Assembly: GCA_026874595.1 (NCBI GenBank)
Contig: CM049310.1
Location: forward strand, 75,817,056 to 75,881,055
Length of the DNA stretch: 64,000 bases
From: Sipunculus nudus
Lineage: Eukaryota > Annelida > Sipuncula > Golfingiida > Sipunculidae
Reading direction: 5' to 3'
This document shows, piece by piece, positions 48,637-60,000 of this stretch. The position numbers were made by a program, and so were the translations under genes. The notes under the pieces are model-generated. The model was given only the letters and a program-made list of their open reading frames with translations, had not been told where the DNA came from and made no database searches. Every line of letters begins with the position of its first letter. Positions within the stretch are counted from its first letter, which is position 1.

Positions 48637-50660
48637 CTAGAATATGGGTAGTCCACAAGGGACTACATGTGTATCCGCAGAAATCAGAGTGGGACGGGTG
48701 AAGTGTAACAAGGGGAATAGAGTGAGGTGTGTTGCATATTATCATGGATGTCTGCAGCCTAAACATGAATGTAGGTGGCGCCACCTGTCATAAAAATCGA
48801 GAAAATTGTCCAGGATGTATAAACCTGCAAACTTCAGGTGGATAAGTCAAACCACTGCTGAGATACCAGTGATTTTATCCCGAGGCAGATGAACAGATGG
48901 ACGCTGTGCATAAGTGGTTGCAGGTGGCCCCACAAGTTTTGCCTATGAAAAAGAGCTATGAGAGATCTATACACATGCAAAATTTTGGCCCAACCGGTTC
49001 CCGAGATATGAGCTTGGATGTCTGCAGAGTAAACATGAATGTAGGTGGCGCCACCTGTCAACAAATCGAGAAAACTGTCTAAGATGTATAAACCTGCAAA
49101 ATATCAAGTGGATAAGTGAAACCACTTCTGGGATGAGTGATTTTATCCCAAGGCAGACGAACAGATGGACGCTGTGCATAAGTGGTTGCAGGTGGCGCCA
49201 CCAGTTTTGACTATGATGAAGAGCTATGCGAGATCTATAAACATGCAAAATTTTGGCCCAATTGGTCAAACGGTTCCTGAGATTGAGCTTGGATGTCTGC
49301 AGAGTAAATGTGAATGTAGGTGGCGCCACCTGTCATAAAATCGAGAGAGCTATACAAGATGTTACGCTCTTTACACAGCGCTTTACCTATACGGCTACTT
49401 CCTATATCGTAAGACGCTGTTTGTTATGACCTCGTATCCTGAATTGCAACACCAGAGAGCAACACTGTATTTTTGTCCAATCAGATGAGACCTTGTGCTG
49501 GAAGACAAAGCCAAGCGAGGAATACACGGAGCCAATCATATTAATTTCTTTTTGAGTGACAGCTCTTCCCCCAGCGTAACCGTCTGAACAGGCCACAGGC
49601 TCAGAGAAAATTGCCCCTGACATGGTTTGCTTAGGGCCTTGGGCACATGGGATGCTCGGCCGGTGAGCTGTAATTCAAACGAAACGTAACAACAAAGGCT
49701 GCGTACACACCTCGCTGGCTGGTTTCAGTTCTGCAGACAACAGATACATGGCTACGCTAACACAGTCATAATGTCATAATCGAATCGGTCGATGATGCGA
49801 GAATGCAGAGGGAGCAATTTAAATTCAACGAACTCTTCAAGCGGCGCTTGAAGCGCGGCAATGGGCGGAGCCAGGATGCCTGTCGAGTGTTTGTTTATTG
49901 GCATCTGATTGGCTGCTTGTCACATCGTACGCACGTTTATTTCAGTGGACAACAAACCGCCATCTGGTGTCTAAATATATCATAAACGGTCAAAGCTGGC
50001 AGCGTGAAAATCAGTTGCTTCTTTAGAAGCGCAAGATTTCCGCTGCCTCGGGAGGGTATACAAGATGTATGAACCTGCAAAATGTCAGGTGTGTAAGTCA
50101 AACCACTGCTGAGATATGAGTGATTTTATCCCAAGGCAGATGAACAGATGGAGGCTGTGCAAAAATGGTTGCAGGTGGCGCCACCAGTTTTGCCTATGAT
50201 GAAGAGCTATGCGAGATCTATACACATGCAAAATTTTGGCCCAACTGGTCAACCTGTTCCTGAGATATGAGCTTGGATGTCTGCAGCATGAACGTGAATG
50301 TAGGAGGTGCAACCTGTCATAAAATCAAGAAAGCTGTCCAGGATGTATACACATGCAAAATTTCACTTGGATAAGTTCAACCAATGCAGAGATATGAGTG
50401 ATTTTATCCCAAGGCTGATGAACAGATGGACGCTGTGCAAAAATGGTTGCAGGTGGCCCCACCATTTTTAGTGTATGTTATAAAGCTATCCAAGGGGTAC
50501 ATTTGTACAAAATTTTTAGCCTGATCGGTCAAAAGATTCCCGAAATATGTGGGTTTATGCTTGGAAACAGACGCACAAATGGATGCTGGGCAGAGAGGAA
50601 AGGTCAGAGGTCAACCAAAAATGAGGGCGCAGCAGTACACCTGTGACCTGATCATAATTC
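48637..50660 (-). mobile_element. Family B Helentron-like element, copy interrupted by an insertion
   Basis: Left: CTAG 48637-48640, hairpin GTAGTCCACAAGGGACTAC (48648-48666), GTATCCGCAGAAA. Internal GGTGGCGCCACC units run to 49350, are split by a 694-bp insertion, and resume at 50057. The right side ends within the GGTCAGAGGTCA zone at about 50660, where a family C terminus begins, so the 5' end is lost. Confidence 0.65.
49363..50056. mobile_element. 694-bp gene-like insertion with 12-bp target duplication
   Basis: TATACAAGATGT occurs on both sides (49351-49362 and 50057-50068), and removing one copy restores a continuous family B unit. The insert is unique and CpG-containing, with CCAAT boxes (49477, 49531, and ATTGG near 49908), a GC box (GGGCGG near 49863) and a TATA-like stretch near 49975. 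On the minus strand, AAACCATG at 49623 opens MSGAIFSEPVACSDGYAGGR and continues 24 residues to a possible donor AAG|GTCTCA near 49488. No terminal inverted repeats or poly-A tail are visible. I do not recognise the peptide. Confidence 0.55.
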
Positions 50661-50667
50661 CGAATTT

Positions 50668-51210
50668 TAAACAAGGGACCCATGGGTCACGTCGCTCAGT
50701 TAAATTTTGGAAAATATTAAAATTTCTTATGGTTTTTCATGTATATTACCATCTGAAAAGCTAAGAGAAAATGGCCCAGCTAAAATGAAACTCTGTAAAT
50801 TATAGAATAATGGACATGAGCTAAAGCATATGGACTGTGTAATAAATGAAATCTTTGGCCTGAAACCATTAAGTGATGCAACAAGGGAAAAATGGGCCTC
50901 AGGTAAGTGTCAGATAAAAGTTCCAGTTCATTAACAAATAATGTGTGAAGGTAATTAAGTTTTCAAAAGTATGATATATGGCCAAATGAGTTAAAAATTA
51001 ATCCCACAAAGTTTGACCAATATTCCTAATTTTAAAACTAGGTTTGACAGTGTTATTCACACCTAGGCCCCGCCAACTTATGAGTGATATGAATGAAATA
51101 CTACCAAGTATTTATATCTTCTTAAATCTTGTCAGTTAGCACTTACATTTGGTCCTAATATTTTATCACATTTGAATATTATGATTAAATTCCTGAACAT
51201 TTTTTTCTTT
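50668..51210 (-). mobile_element. Family C 3' end fragment
   Basis: TAAACAAGGGACCCATGGGTC then GCTCAG matches the family C 3' terminus (palindrome GACCCATGGGTC). The following 500 bp resembles the start of the next copy at 51211, so the two lie head to tail. No 5' terminus before the next copy. Confidence 0.5.
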
Positions 51211-54200
51211 AAACAAGGGACCCATGGGTCACGGCGCTCTGCTGAAGTTTGAAATTTTTGCAAATGCAAAATATGAAAAATATTCTATTGTAATGTTTTT
51301 CATTTATAGAAGCATATGAGAACCTAAGAGGAAAGGGGCCCTCCTACAAGCATATGAGAACCTTAGAGGAAAGGGGCCCTCCTACTTGGTTATATTAAAG
51401 TTCTAAATATATGGTTGCAAACTAATACTCTGACAAGACTGTCATGAAGAAAAATAGTAAAAGTTTGGAGATACTGTGATGCATATGAAAAATTTACAGA
51501 TAGACAGGCAAGTGGACAAAATGGACTAATACCTTTATTTCACTATCAAGGGAATAATGCATTTAAAATTATGTATAAGCCTATTTTTATAGCATATCCA
51601 CTTTTTCCATTAATAATTTTTATCTGATTCATTTTTTTTTATTTACAAGTTTTATAAATTTGTAATAAAAAAACTTAAAATATTAGTTAAAATATTAGAA
51701 TTCTAAGTTGCAATAATTATATATCCAGAGTGTAGCTCATATTGGGTCATATTATGCATTCACATATATTTTATTATTTTTAAATCACAAATGTTTAAAC
51801 TGAATTTAAAAGAAAACTAGAATACGGGTAGTCGACAAGCGACTACGTGTATCCGCCAAAATCAGAGAAGGACGGGTGAAGTGAGGCATGGATTGAGTGG
51901 CAAGGGGATATAGAGTTACATATGTAAAATATTAGTATTGGATCTCTGCCACATAAACATGATTGTAGGTGGCGCCACCTGTTATTTGAACGAGAAACTA
52001 TCCAAGATATATACACATGCAAAATTTCAAGTGGAAAAGTCAAACCACTGCAGAGATATGAGTGATTTTATCCCACAGCAGACAAACAGATGGACGCTGT
52101 GCAAACATGGTTGCAGGTGGCACCACCTTTTGTTGTGTATGTTATAAAGCTATCCCAGGGCTACATTTGTGTAAAATTTTTTTCTGGATCGGTCAAACGG
52201 TTCCCGAGATATGAGCTTGGATGTCTGCAGCGTTAACATGAATGTAGGTGGCGCCACCTGTCATAAAATCAAGGAAGCTATCTAGGATGTATACGCATGC
52301 CGAATTTTAGGTGAATTAGTCAAACCATTGCAGAGATATGAGTGATTTTAACCCCAGGCAGATGAACAAATGGACACTGTGCAAACATGGTTGCAGGTGG
52401 CGCCATCTTTTGTTGTGTATGTTATAAAGCTATCCAAGGGCTACATTTGTGTAAAATTTTTTTCCGGATCGGTCAAACGGTTCCCGAGATATATGGGTTT
52501 ATGTGTGGAGCGTTAACGTGAATGTAGGTGGCGCCACCTGTCATAAAATTGAGAAAGCTATCTAGGATGTATAGGCATGCCAAATTTTAGGTGAATTAGT
52601 CAAACCACTGCAGAGATATGAGTGATTTTAACCCCAGGCAGATGAACAGATGGACACTGTGCAAACATGGTTGCAGGTGGCGCCACCTTTTGTTGTGTAT
52701 GTTATAAAGCTATCCCAGGGCTACATTTGTGTAAAAAAATTTTCAGGATCGGTCAAACGGTTCCCGAGATATATGGGTTTATGTGTGTAAACAGACACAC
52801 AAACGGACGCTGGGCAGAGACGAAAGGTCAGAGGTCAAGGTCACTTGGTTAGGCACCAGTTCACATGTGACCCGATAATTTGTGTAAGTTTCGGAAAAAT
52901 CTGTCCAGTAGTCTCAGAGGAGTTCTCCGGAAATGAACGCGGCGGCGGCGGCGGAACCCGGTCAAAAACATAGTATCCGCAAAACTTCGTTTTGGCGGAT
53001 ACAATAATGCCACAACATGGCATCTACAAGATTATTCCTTAAATCACAATTTAAAAGTTTTGCACATTGGAGTTTTCAGGACATGCTTAATTTTATTCAC
53101 CGAAATAAAATAAAAGATTCAGTAAATTTGATAAAATAAAAACATATTTTCAAATAAAATATTCACACTGTTGGTTGAATGAGGGACAAACAATATCATT
53201 GTGCTAATTACTATCTCAGCTTTTATTTATTACTGGAATAAATAGTCAATTACACACCTGGTGAAGTTTTTACTCTTGTGAGGTAAGGAATTACACATCT
53301 GATAAACATCCCCACTCTCATAGCAATACACCACTTTGTGGACACAATTAAATGTGCACTTTAATCATTGCAACTCTGGTGGTACAATACAAAATCTAAA
53401 ATGTAGCACAGCCAAGAATAAAATAAAATACAGTAAAATTATAACATTCATCTAGTTAATGCACCATCTTGGGGGGGGGGGGGAGTGCAGGGCAGAGGGG
53501 AAGCCTGCTAGTAGTGGCCAAGCCGAGCCAAGGCAAGCTGCCTGGGGTGGGTTACATGATGCAAGTGAAGGCTGTGTTACTAGGTGGGCTAGATGTAAAC
53601 AACACTTGACATGGTGTATGAAAACTAGGATAAAAGCTACTCTTTTCAATCAATTCCTTTTAAATTTCAGATTTTAAAAGATTAAATCCTTATGTACATA
53701 AGCTGTGAAAATTAAATTAACAGTGCTTACAGGGAAAAAAAGTGCCATTGCCAAAGTTGGACAAAATTTAAGGTATTGATTTTTTATTTATGCTAATAAC
53801 TTGAAAAATTTGCAAAATTCAGATCTAATTTTGGGTAAACAATTGAATCTTGATTAAATAAAGTTATATTCCTGAAAAAAAGTCTCCAGCTTCAGCATTT
53901 CTCATGTTAGGTGAGTAAATATATTTCCTGATTTTTAACAAGGTGCATTATGTTTGGGCCTATAACTTCAATAAATTATGCAATACTGACCTAAATTTTG
54001 GTATGTACATAGGAAATGTATGGAAGAATATGAATATTAACTATGACTTCTAACATTATGCCAATTTTTGGATAACCAGGCAAAGTTGTAGTAAACAAAA
54101 GTGGGGTCATGATGCTAGAAAATACAAATACATTAAGGCCTCTAAAAAATTCAATAGCTGGACTATTTTTTAAGCTTATACTTTCAAGTTTCAAAATTCA

Positions 54201-54849
54201 TCAGATTAAATCCATATGTAAACTGGCTGTGAAAATTAAGTCAAATGTACTTACAAGAAAAAAACGTGCCATGGTCAAAGTTGGGCAAAATTTAAGGTAC
54301 CAATTTTTTATTTTTGCTAATATTTTAAAAAATTTAAAAGATTTTGATCTAATTTTGGATATATAATTTAATTTTGATTAATTAAAGTTATATTACTGGA
54401 AAAAAGTCCTTAGCTTTAACATGTTTTGTGTTAAATGATCAAATATCTTTCTTGATTTTTTACATAATGCATTATGCTAGAGCCCATAACTTTTTTAAAT
54501 TATATAATAGAAGTCTAATTTCTGGCATGTACATAGGAACTATATAGGGGAATATATTTATGGTAAACATGAAGAAAAAAAGATGAGTGGTTTTGATATT
54601 AGGCAGTCCTGAAGTGTGAAAATAGGATTTTAATAAAAATTTTTTTTCCTTAATTTCTCAAAGGAATGAAGTCGCAAAGACCCAGTTTTCGGCTTGGAGA
54701 TCTTTGGACATCTTACATTATGCCGAATTTTGGATTCCTAGGTCTTACGGTTTCAAAACGTGCCACATCTACGGACGGACAGACAGATGGACGGACGACT
54801 GACAATGGACCACGACTATAGCTCAGATGACTTATAGTCAGCTGAGCTA
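51211..54849 (-). mobile_element. Family C Helentron-like element split by a family B insertion
   Basis: Left: AAACAAG, GACCCATGGGTC (51219-51230), GCGCTC. Right: 31-nt inverted structure at 54819-54849 identical in layout to the copy ending at 21433, after a GGACGGAC run. Between them, family B copy 51817-53002 is inserted. Two internal units are marked by (C/A)GTGCCAT at 53741 and 54265. A 13-G run lies near 53471. Confidence 0.6.
51817..53002 (-). mobile_element. Family B Helentron-like element nested in family C
   Basis: CTAG 51817-51820, hairpin GTAGTCGACAAGCGACTAC (51828-51846), GTATCCGCCAAAA (51849-51861) and the exact inverse TTTTGGCGGATAC (52990-53002). Three internal ~280-bp units with GGTGGCGCCACC. 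A GGCGGCGGCGGCGG run precedes the 5' hairpin. Plus-strand A flanks both ends. Confidence 0.75.
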
Positions 54850-56923
54850 AAAATTCTGCCCAGTGGTTACGGAAGAGTTCTCTGGAAACCCTTGTGGCAG
54901 TGGCGGTCGCAGCGGCAGCGGCGTCCCACTGAAAACAGTATCCACAAAACTGTTTTGGCGGATACAATGATTGTAGCTGGCACCACCAGTCTTGTATTCA
55001 ATGAAGCGATATATACATATGCCCAATGTCAGACTGATATGTCAAACCCCTCCTATGAAATAAGCAGGGCCATTCACTGTGCAAAAATTATTGTAGGTGG
55101 GGCCACCAGTCTTGTACACTATAAAGCTACCCGATATGTATAAACATGCCCAATTTCACGCTGATGTATCAAATTCCTCTGTAAAAATAAGCAGGCGCAT
55201 ACACTGCTAAAGTCAATGTAGGTGGCACCACCTGTCTTGTAAATGAGAATACCATCAAAGATGCATAGACAGGTCAAAATATCAGGCCAATACATCAAAC
55301 TTCCCCAGAGTTTGAACTTTTGACCTGTACTTGGCTGCAATGAGAAAACTCTTGACCTGTTGCATAATCTGACACAGTTGGCAGTCTGCCAAAGCTATAA
55401 TAGAACCAGGCTGAACTTTGATGCCAACTCTGATGCAGTGAGCAGTCCGCCAAAGCTATAAATAGAATGCAGCTACTGCACTGAGTGAGCTCTTGACCTA
55501 TACCTGGCTGCACTTCTTCCAATCCAGGCACTGTGCCGAAACTATTAATAGAGCTGACATCATCTTGGCTAATGGCCAACATCAAGGCACTGGCAATCTG
55601 CCAATGGTAAACCAAGTGCTGCCATCTGTACACAAAAGTAATCCCTACTTGAAATAACTTTGAAATTAATTTTCCAAATACAAAATGCTTTACAGCTGAC
55701 TTTTTATAAAAAAAAAGAAATCAGGAATACATATAAAATTATTACTGATGCATACTGAATTCAAAATTAAAATACAGATATATCTCACTGATGGCAAATT
55801 CTTGAATTAAGTTAGTTGGGATACCAATAATTTATAATCCATGTACAGTCATATTTATATAGCCACAGAGAGCTGAATATCCATGAATATTCCATTGCCT
55901 GGTATGATGAATAACTTTAATCATAAATCTAAATTTTTTAAAAGCTTTTAGATACCAAAGATAACCTGAAATCTGAATGTCAAGTGGCATCATGTAATAA
56001 ACTGGTGCCAGGCTAGATGTAACAGCATCACACAGCTAACATAATTATATGGTAAAATGACTCAATTCAATCTCCATAATTCAGCTAAAAATCATTCATG
56101 TGGAACCATTAATGACAATTATTATAAGAATTATTGTAGGGATTATTCTTGTAAAATATTTAACAAACTGGCTTCAGTGGCAACAGTCAAAAAAGTTTCG
56201 CAGGTTTATAACTCATATAGGAAGATACAGCAAACTGGCTAAGTTCAGCTTCCCGTAACTCAGCCAAAAAGCACTGAACCAAAACCACTTGAACAAACTT
56301 GAATTATCAACATCTGAAGATAATTAATGTGTGAGATTTAAGAAATTGGCCCAGTGGTTTTGAGAAGAAGATCTTTGTAGCCACTGAACTAAAATGGGCT
56401 GTTATGGCATATGACTAGATTCAGCTTCCCATAACTTAGCCAAAAGTCACTGAACAGAGACCATTTGAACAAACTTCAGAAAGCACTATCTTAGGATCAT
56501 TTGTGTGCGATATCAAACATTTTGGCCATATGGTTTCAGAGAAAACGTTTTTTGTAGCCCTCAGTGTGATACAGGCACTGATGACCCCGTACAGAAAAAG
56601 CCGATGCAGGTGGGGCCACCAATACCTCAATTTCAGATATGACCTATGTGACCAACATTGGCATAAAATTTGGTGATGATAGCTCCAGCTGTTTCTGAGA
56701 TTTAAATTTTAATATGCTTTTTTGGACAGATGACAAAGTTCAACCTCCTGTAACTCGGCCAAAAATCTCTGAACTGGAACCATTCGAACAAACTTAAAGA
56801 GAGACTGTTCCAGGGATCATTTCTGTGAAATATAGGACAATTTGGCTGGACAGTTTCAAAGAAGAGGATTTTTAAAGCTTTGTTAGCTTTTCCCTATAAA
56901 ATCTAAGAAAATGCAGTAAGAAA
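54850..56923. repeat. Family F repeat complex, copy 1
   Basis: GTAGGTGGxGCCACCAGTCTTGTA units (54970-55250), then CTCTTGACCTGT..GGCTGCA..AGTGAGCTCTTGACC and GGCAGTCTGCCAAAGCTATAA units (55310-55620), then TTCAGCTTCCCATAACT(T/C)AGCCAAAA units (56230-56880). The same order recurs at 60079-61900. 54856-54965 carries a B-like 5' end (AACAGTATCC... TTTTGGCGGATAC). 55625-56050 shows nothing clear. Confidence 0.5.
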
Positions 56924-58903
56924 CTAGACATTTCTTGGCACCGCAGGTGCCAGAGTATCCCCAGACATAGTAGGCCCCCCCCTTTAAGAATAGGCCCCCA
57001 TTTTTAGCAGCATATACTGACACTTGGCATATTTATTGTTTCTTCCATCTATCAATCCACAATCTTGTTGAAGATGTTGGTCCTGTGACCTTGATCTTTT
57101 TAAAGATGTGTCCTGTGACCTTGACCTTTGACCTCATGACCCAAAAATCAATTCGGGTCTTGCTTTTCCAATGGGACATATACAAGTCAAGTTTGAAATC
57201 TATACATCAATAAAGCAGGAATTATTATCCAGAAACTAATTTTTGGACAGATGGCTCCTGTGACCTTAACCTTTGACCTTGTGACCTCAAATTTGATAGG
57301 GTTCTTCCTCTCTTGGTAGGTGAACTATATGTGCAAGATGAAAGATCTGAGATGAAATGTTTGGCTGAAAATGCATCCACATCTTTTTAAAGATGTGTCC
57401 TGTGACCTTGACCTTTGACCTCATGACCCCAAAATCAATTTGGGTCTTGCTTTTCATATGGAACATATACAAGTCAAGTTTGAAATCCATACATCAACAA
57501 AAGCAGGAATTATCATCCAGAAACTAATTTTTGGACAGATGGCTCCTGTGACCTACACCTTTGACCTTGTGACCTCAAAATTGATAGGGGTCTTCCACTC
57601 TTGGCATGTGAACTATATGTGCAAGATGAAAGATCTGAGATGAATTGTTTGGCTGAAAATGCATCCACAATCTTTTTAAGGAGGTTTCCTGTGACCTTGA
57701 CCTTTGACCTCATGACCCCAAAATCAATTTTGGTCTTGCTTTTCCAATGGGTCAAATACAAGTCAAGTTTGAAATCCATACATCAATAAAAGAAGGAATT
57801 ATCATCCAGAAACTACTTTTTGGACAGATGGCTCCTGTGACCTTCACCTTTGACCTAGTGACCTCAATTGATAGGGTTCTTCCTCTCTTGCAGGTGAACT
57901 ATATGTGCAAGATGAAAGATCTGAGATTAAATGTTTGGCTGCAAATGCATCCACATCTTTTTAAAGATGTGTCCTGTGACCTTGACCTTTGACCTCAAAA
58001 TCAATTTGGTCTTGCTTTTCCAATGGGACATATACAAGTCAAGTTTGAAATCCATACATCAATAAAAGAAGGAATTATCATCCAGAAACTAATATTTTTT
58101 GACAGATAGCTCCTGTGACCTTCACCTTTGACCTTGTGACCTCAAAATTGATAGAGGTCTTCCTCTATTGGCAGATGAACTCTATGTGCAAGATGAAGTT
58201 TGGCTTAAAATGCATCCACAGTATCTTTTAAGATGCCAGTCCAGTGACCTTGACCTTTGACCTCATGACCCTAGAACCTATAGGGTTCTTACTTTAGTGG
58301 TGGGCCATACACAAGTCATGTTTGAAATCCATATAGCTATCAACACTGGAGATATAAGAGGTGTGTGATTTTCACCATATATGGCAATATTCAAGGTCAA
58401 GGCCACTCTCATAGGAGAGGTCATGACCCCAATTTAAATGAACATCATCCCATAACCCATACCTATGTATATGCATAATATAAAAGAAATCTGTCCATTA
58501 GTTTTTGACTTGTAATGCAGTACTGTAAGGTGGCAAGTTTGGGGGTATTAAACGGCACAAAAACAAGTAAAGAATAATAGGTGGCGCCACCAGTTTCTGG
58601 AACATGACAACCCTATCCATAATCTTCCATCAACTTGATTTTGGGATAAATCCATGCAAGATTTCTTGAGATATTAAAGAATTTGTGTGATTTTCCCCAA
58701 AATTGGACCTATTCAAGGTCAAGGACACTCTCCTAGTAAAGGTCATGACCTCATTTTAAATAAACGTCGTCCTCTTACCCATATCTATACATATACAAAG
58801 TTCCGTGAAATATTTTTTGGGTTATCGCGGCAACAAGATTTATATGCGGCGGCAGCGGGACCGGTATGAAAACATAGTATCCCCCAACTTTGTCTGGGGA
58901 TAC
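56924..58903 (-). mobile_element. Family A Helentron-like element, best full copy
   Basis: Left (3' on minus): CTAG 56924-56927, hairpin TGGCACCGCAGGTGCCA (56936-56952), subterminal GTATCCCCAGAC (56955-56966). Right (5' on minus): exact inverse GTCTGGGGATAC (58892-58903), forming a terminal hairpin with GTATCCCCC at 58877. The body starts with four tandem units of about 287 bp (near 57105, 57392, 57680, 57966), each with TGACCTTGACCTTTGACCTC. A GGCGGCAGCGG run precedes the 5' hairpin. Plus-strand A flanks both ends. Confidence 0.75.
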
Positions 58904-60000
58904 AAATAAATAAACAAAATCCGATATAGTTTTTTGGATGACTGATTATTTGCAAAAATTTTGGTGATGCTAGCTCCTGCGGTTTTTGAGATAGCTATGG
59001 TTAACGTACAGACGACGCACGACGTACGACGCATAACACCCGAAGTACAACGGACAACGCCGCACCATCGCATAAGCTCACAGGTTTGCTAAAAAGACAT
59101 CTGACATCGTTTTGACACTGGATAACCATAATGCAATGTGACAGGGATTCCCTGGACGGGCAACACAAAAAGTGATATACGCTTTACCGGGAGTACCAAA
59201 GTGATCCAAGTACCGGTAAACGTTACAAAGGTTGTAAACGGGTAGAAATGTTAGATTTTTTCTGACAGACTTTTGGCGATTTTCCATTGTATTTTATATC
59301 CAATGAATAAATCTGTGAATCTGACTTTTTTTTTCACCTTTCTTTGAAGCTCACATGGTCTTATTAGTTTTCCATACCTGAACAGGTAGGATGTGGTAAT
59401 TTGTTCCTTATTTGTAATCAACATAATATTTCATGTTAAATATACAATTATTATTCTTATACATATCTTGGAACAATTCATATATGGTCTTATTATTATA
59501 ATAATATTATATTTATTATATCTAATTTATTTCAGCACTCCACACCTAATTACTTTAATAATCTTAATCATATTTCATTAACCTGTTTTACCTAGATCTT
59601 CCATGACAATACATCATGTACCGGTGGATGATAATTCCCTTATTGGTTCTCAATTCTACAACGTCTTCACTGGGATATACTGATATTTATGTACAAATAT
59701 GCTAAAACAACAAAGACACTGTACTTACCTGAATTTACCTGATATACCTGGTTTTATTAAGATATATGTGAAATTAAGATTGATTTAGTCATTAACCTCT
59801 TACTTGGTATCTCTGTAAAATGTGTTAAAAATTTCATAAGGATCCACCAAAAACTGATCAGGTTATCAATCATAAATGTGCAGTGTGTCAAAACTGAAAG
59901 TATGAGAAACCTAAAATTAAACTGAACAGTAAGCGAGGTGTTTTGTGACAACCAAATACAAACAGTAAAGGGTTAATCATCCAGTTTATGCAATTCCTTG
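58904..60000. other. Repeat tail and AT-rich unique sequence
   Basis: 58920-59100 matches the end of the family F complex (GCATAAGCTCACAGGTTTGC, shared with about 61873). 59110-60000 is AT-rich with no gene or repeat recognised. Confidence 0.4.

Noticed and set aside
49363-50056. Promoter of the BET gene itself
   Set aside because: The flanking target duplication inside a family B unit shows that the segment was inserted; the first exon of a BET gene would have to precede the bromodomains, and no BET N-terminal coding follows it.
57440-57992. Overlapping open frames with KFEIHTS and TFDLVTS words
   Set aside because: These are translations of the 287-bp tandem repeat and recur in step with it.
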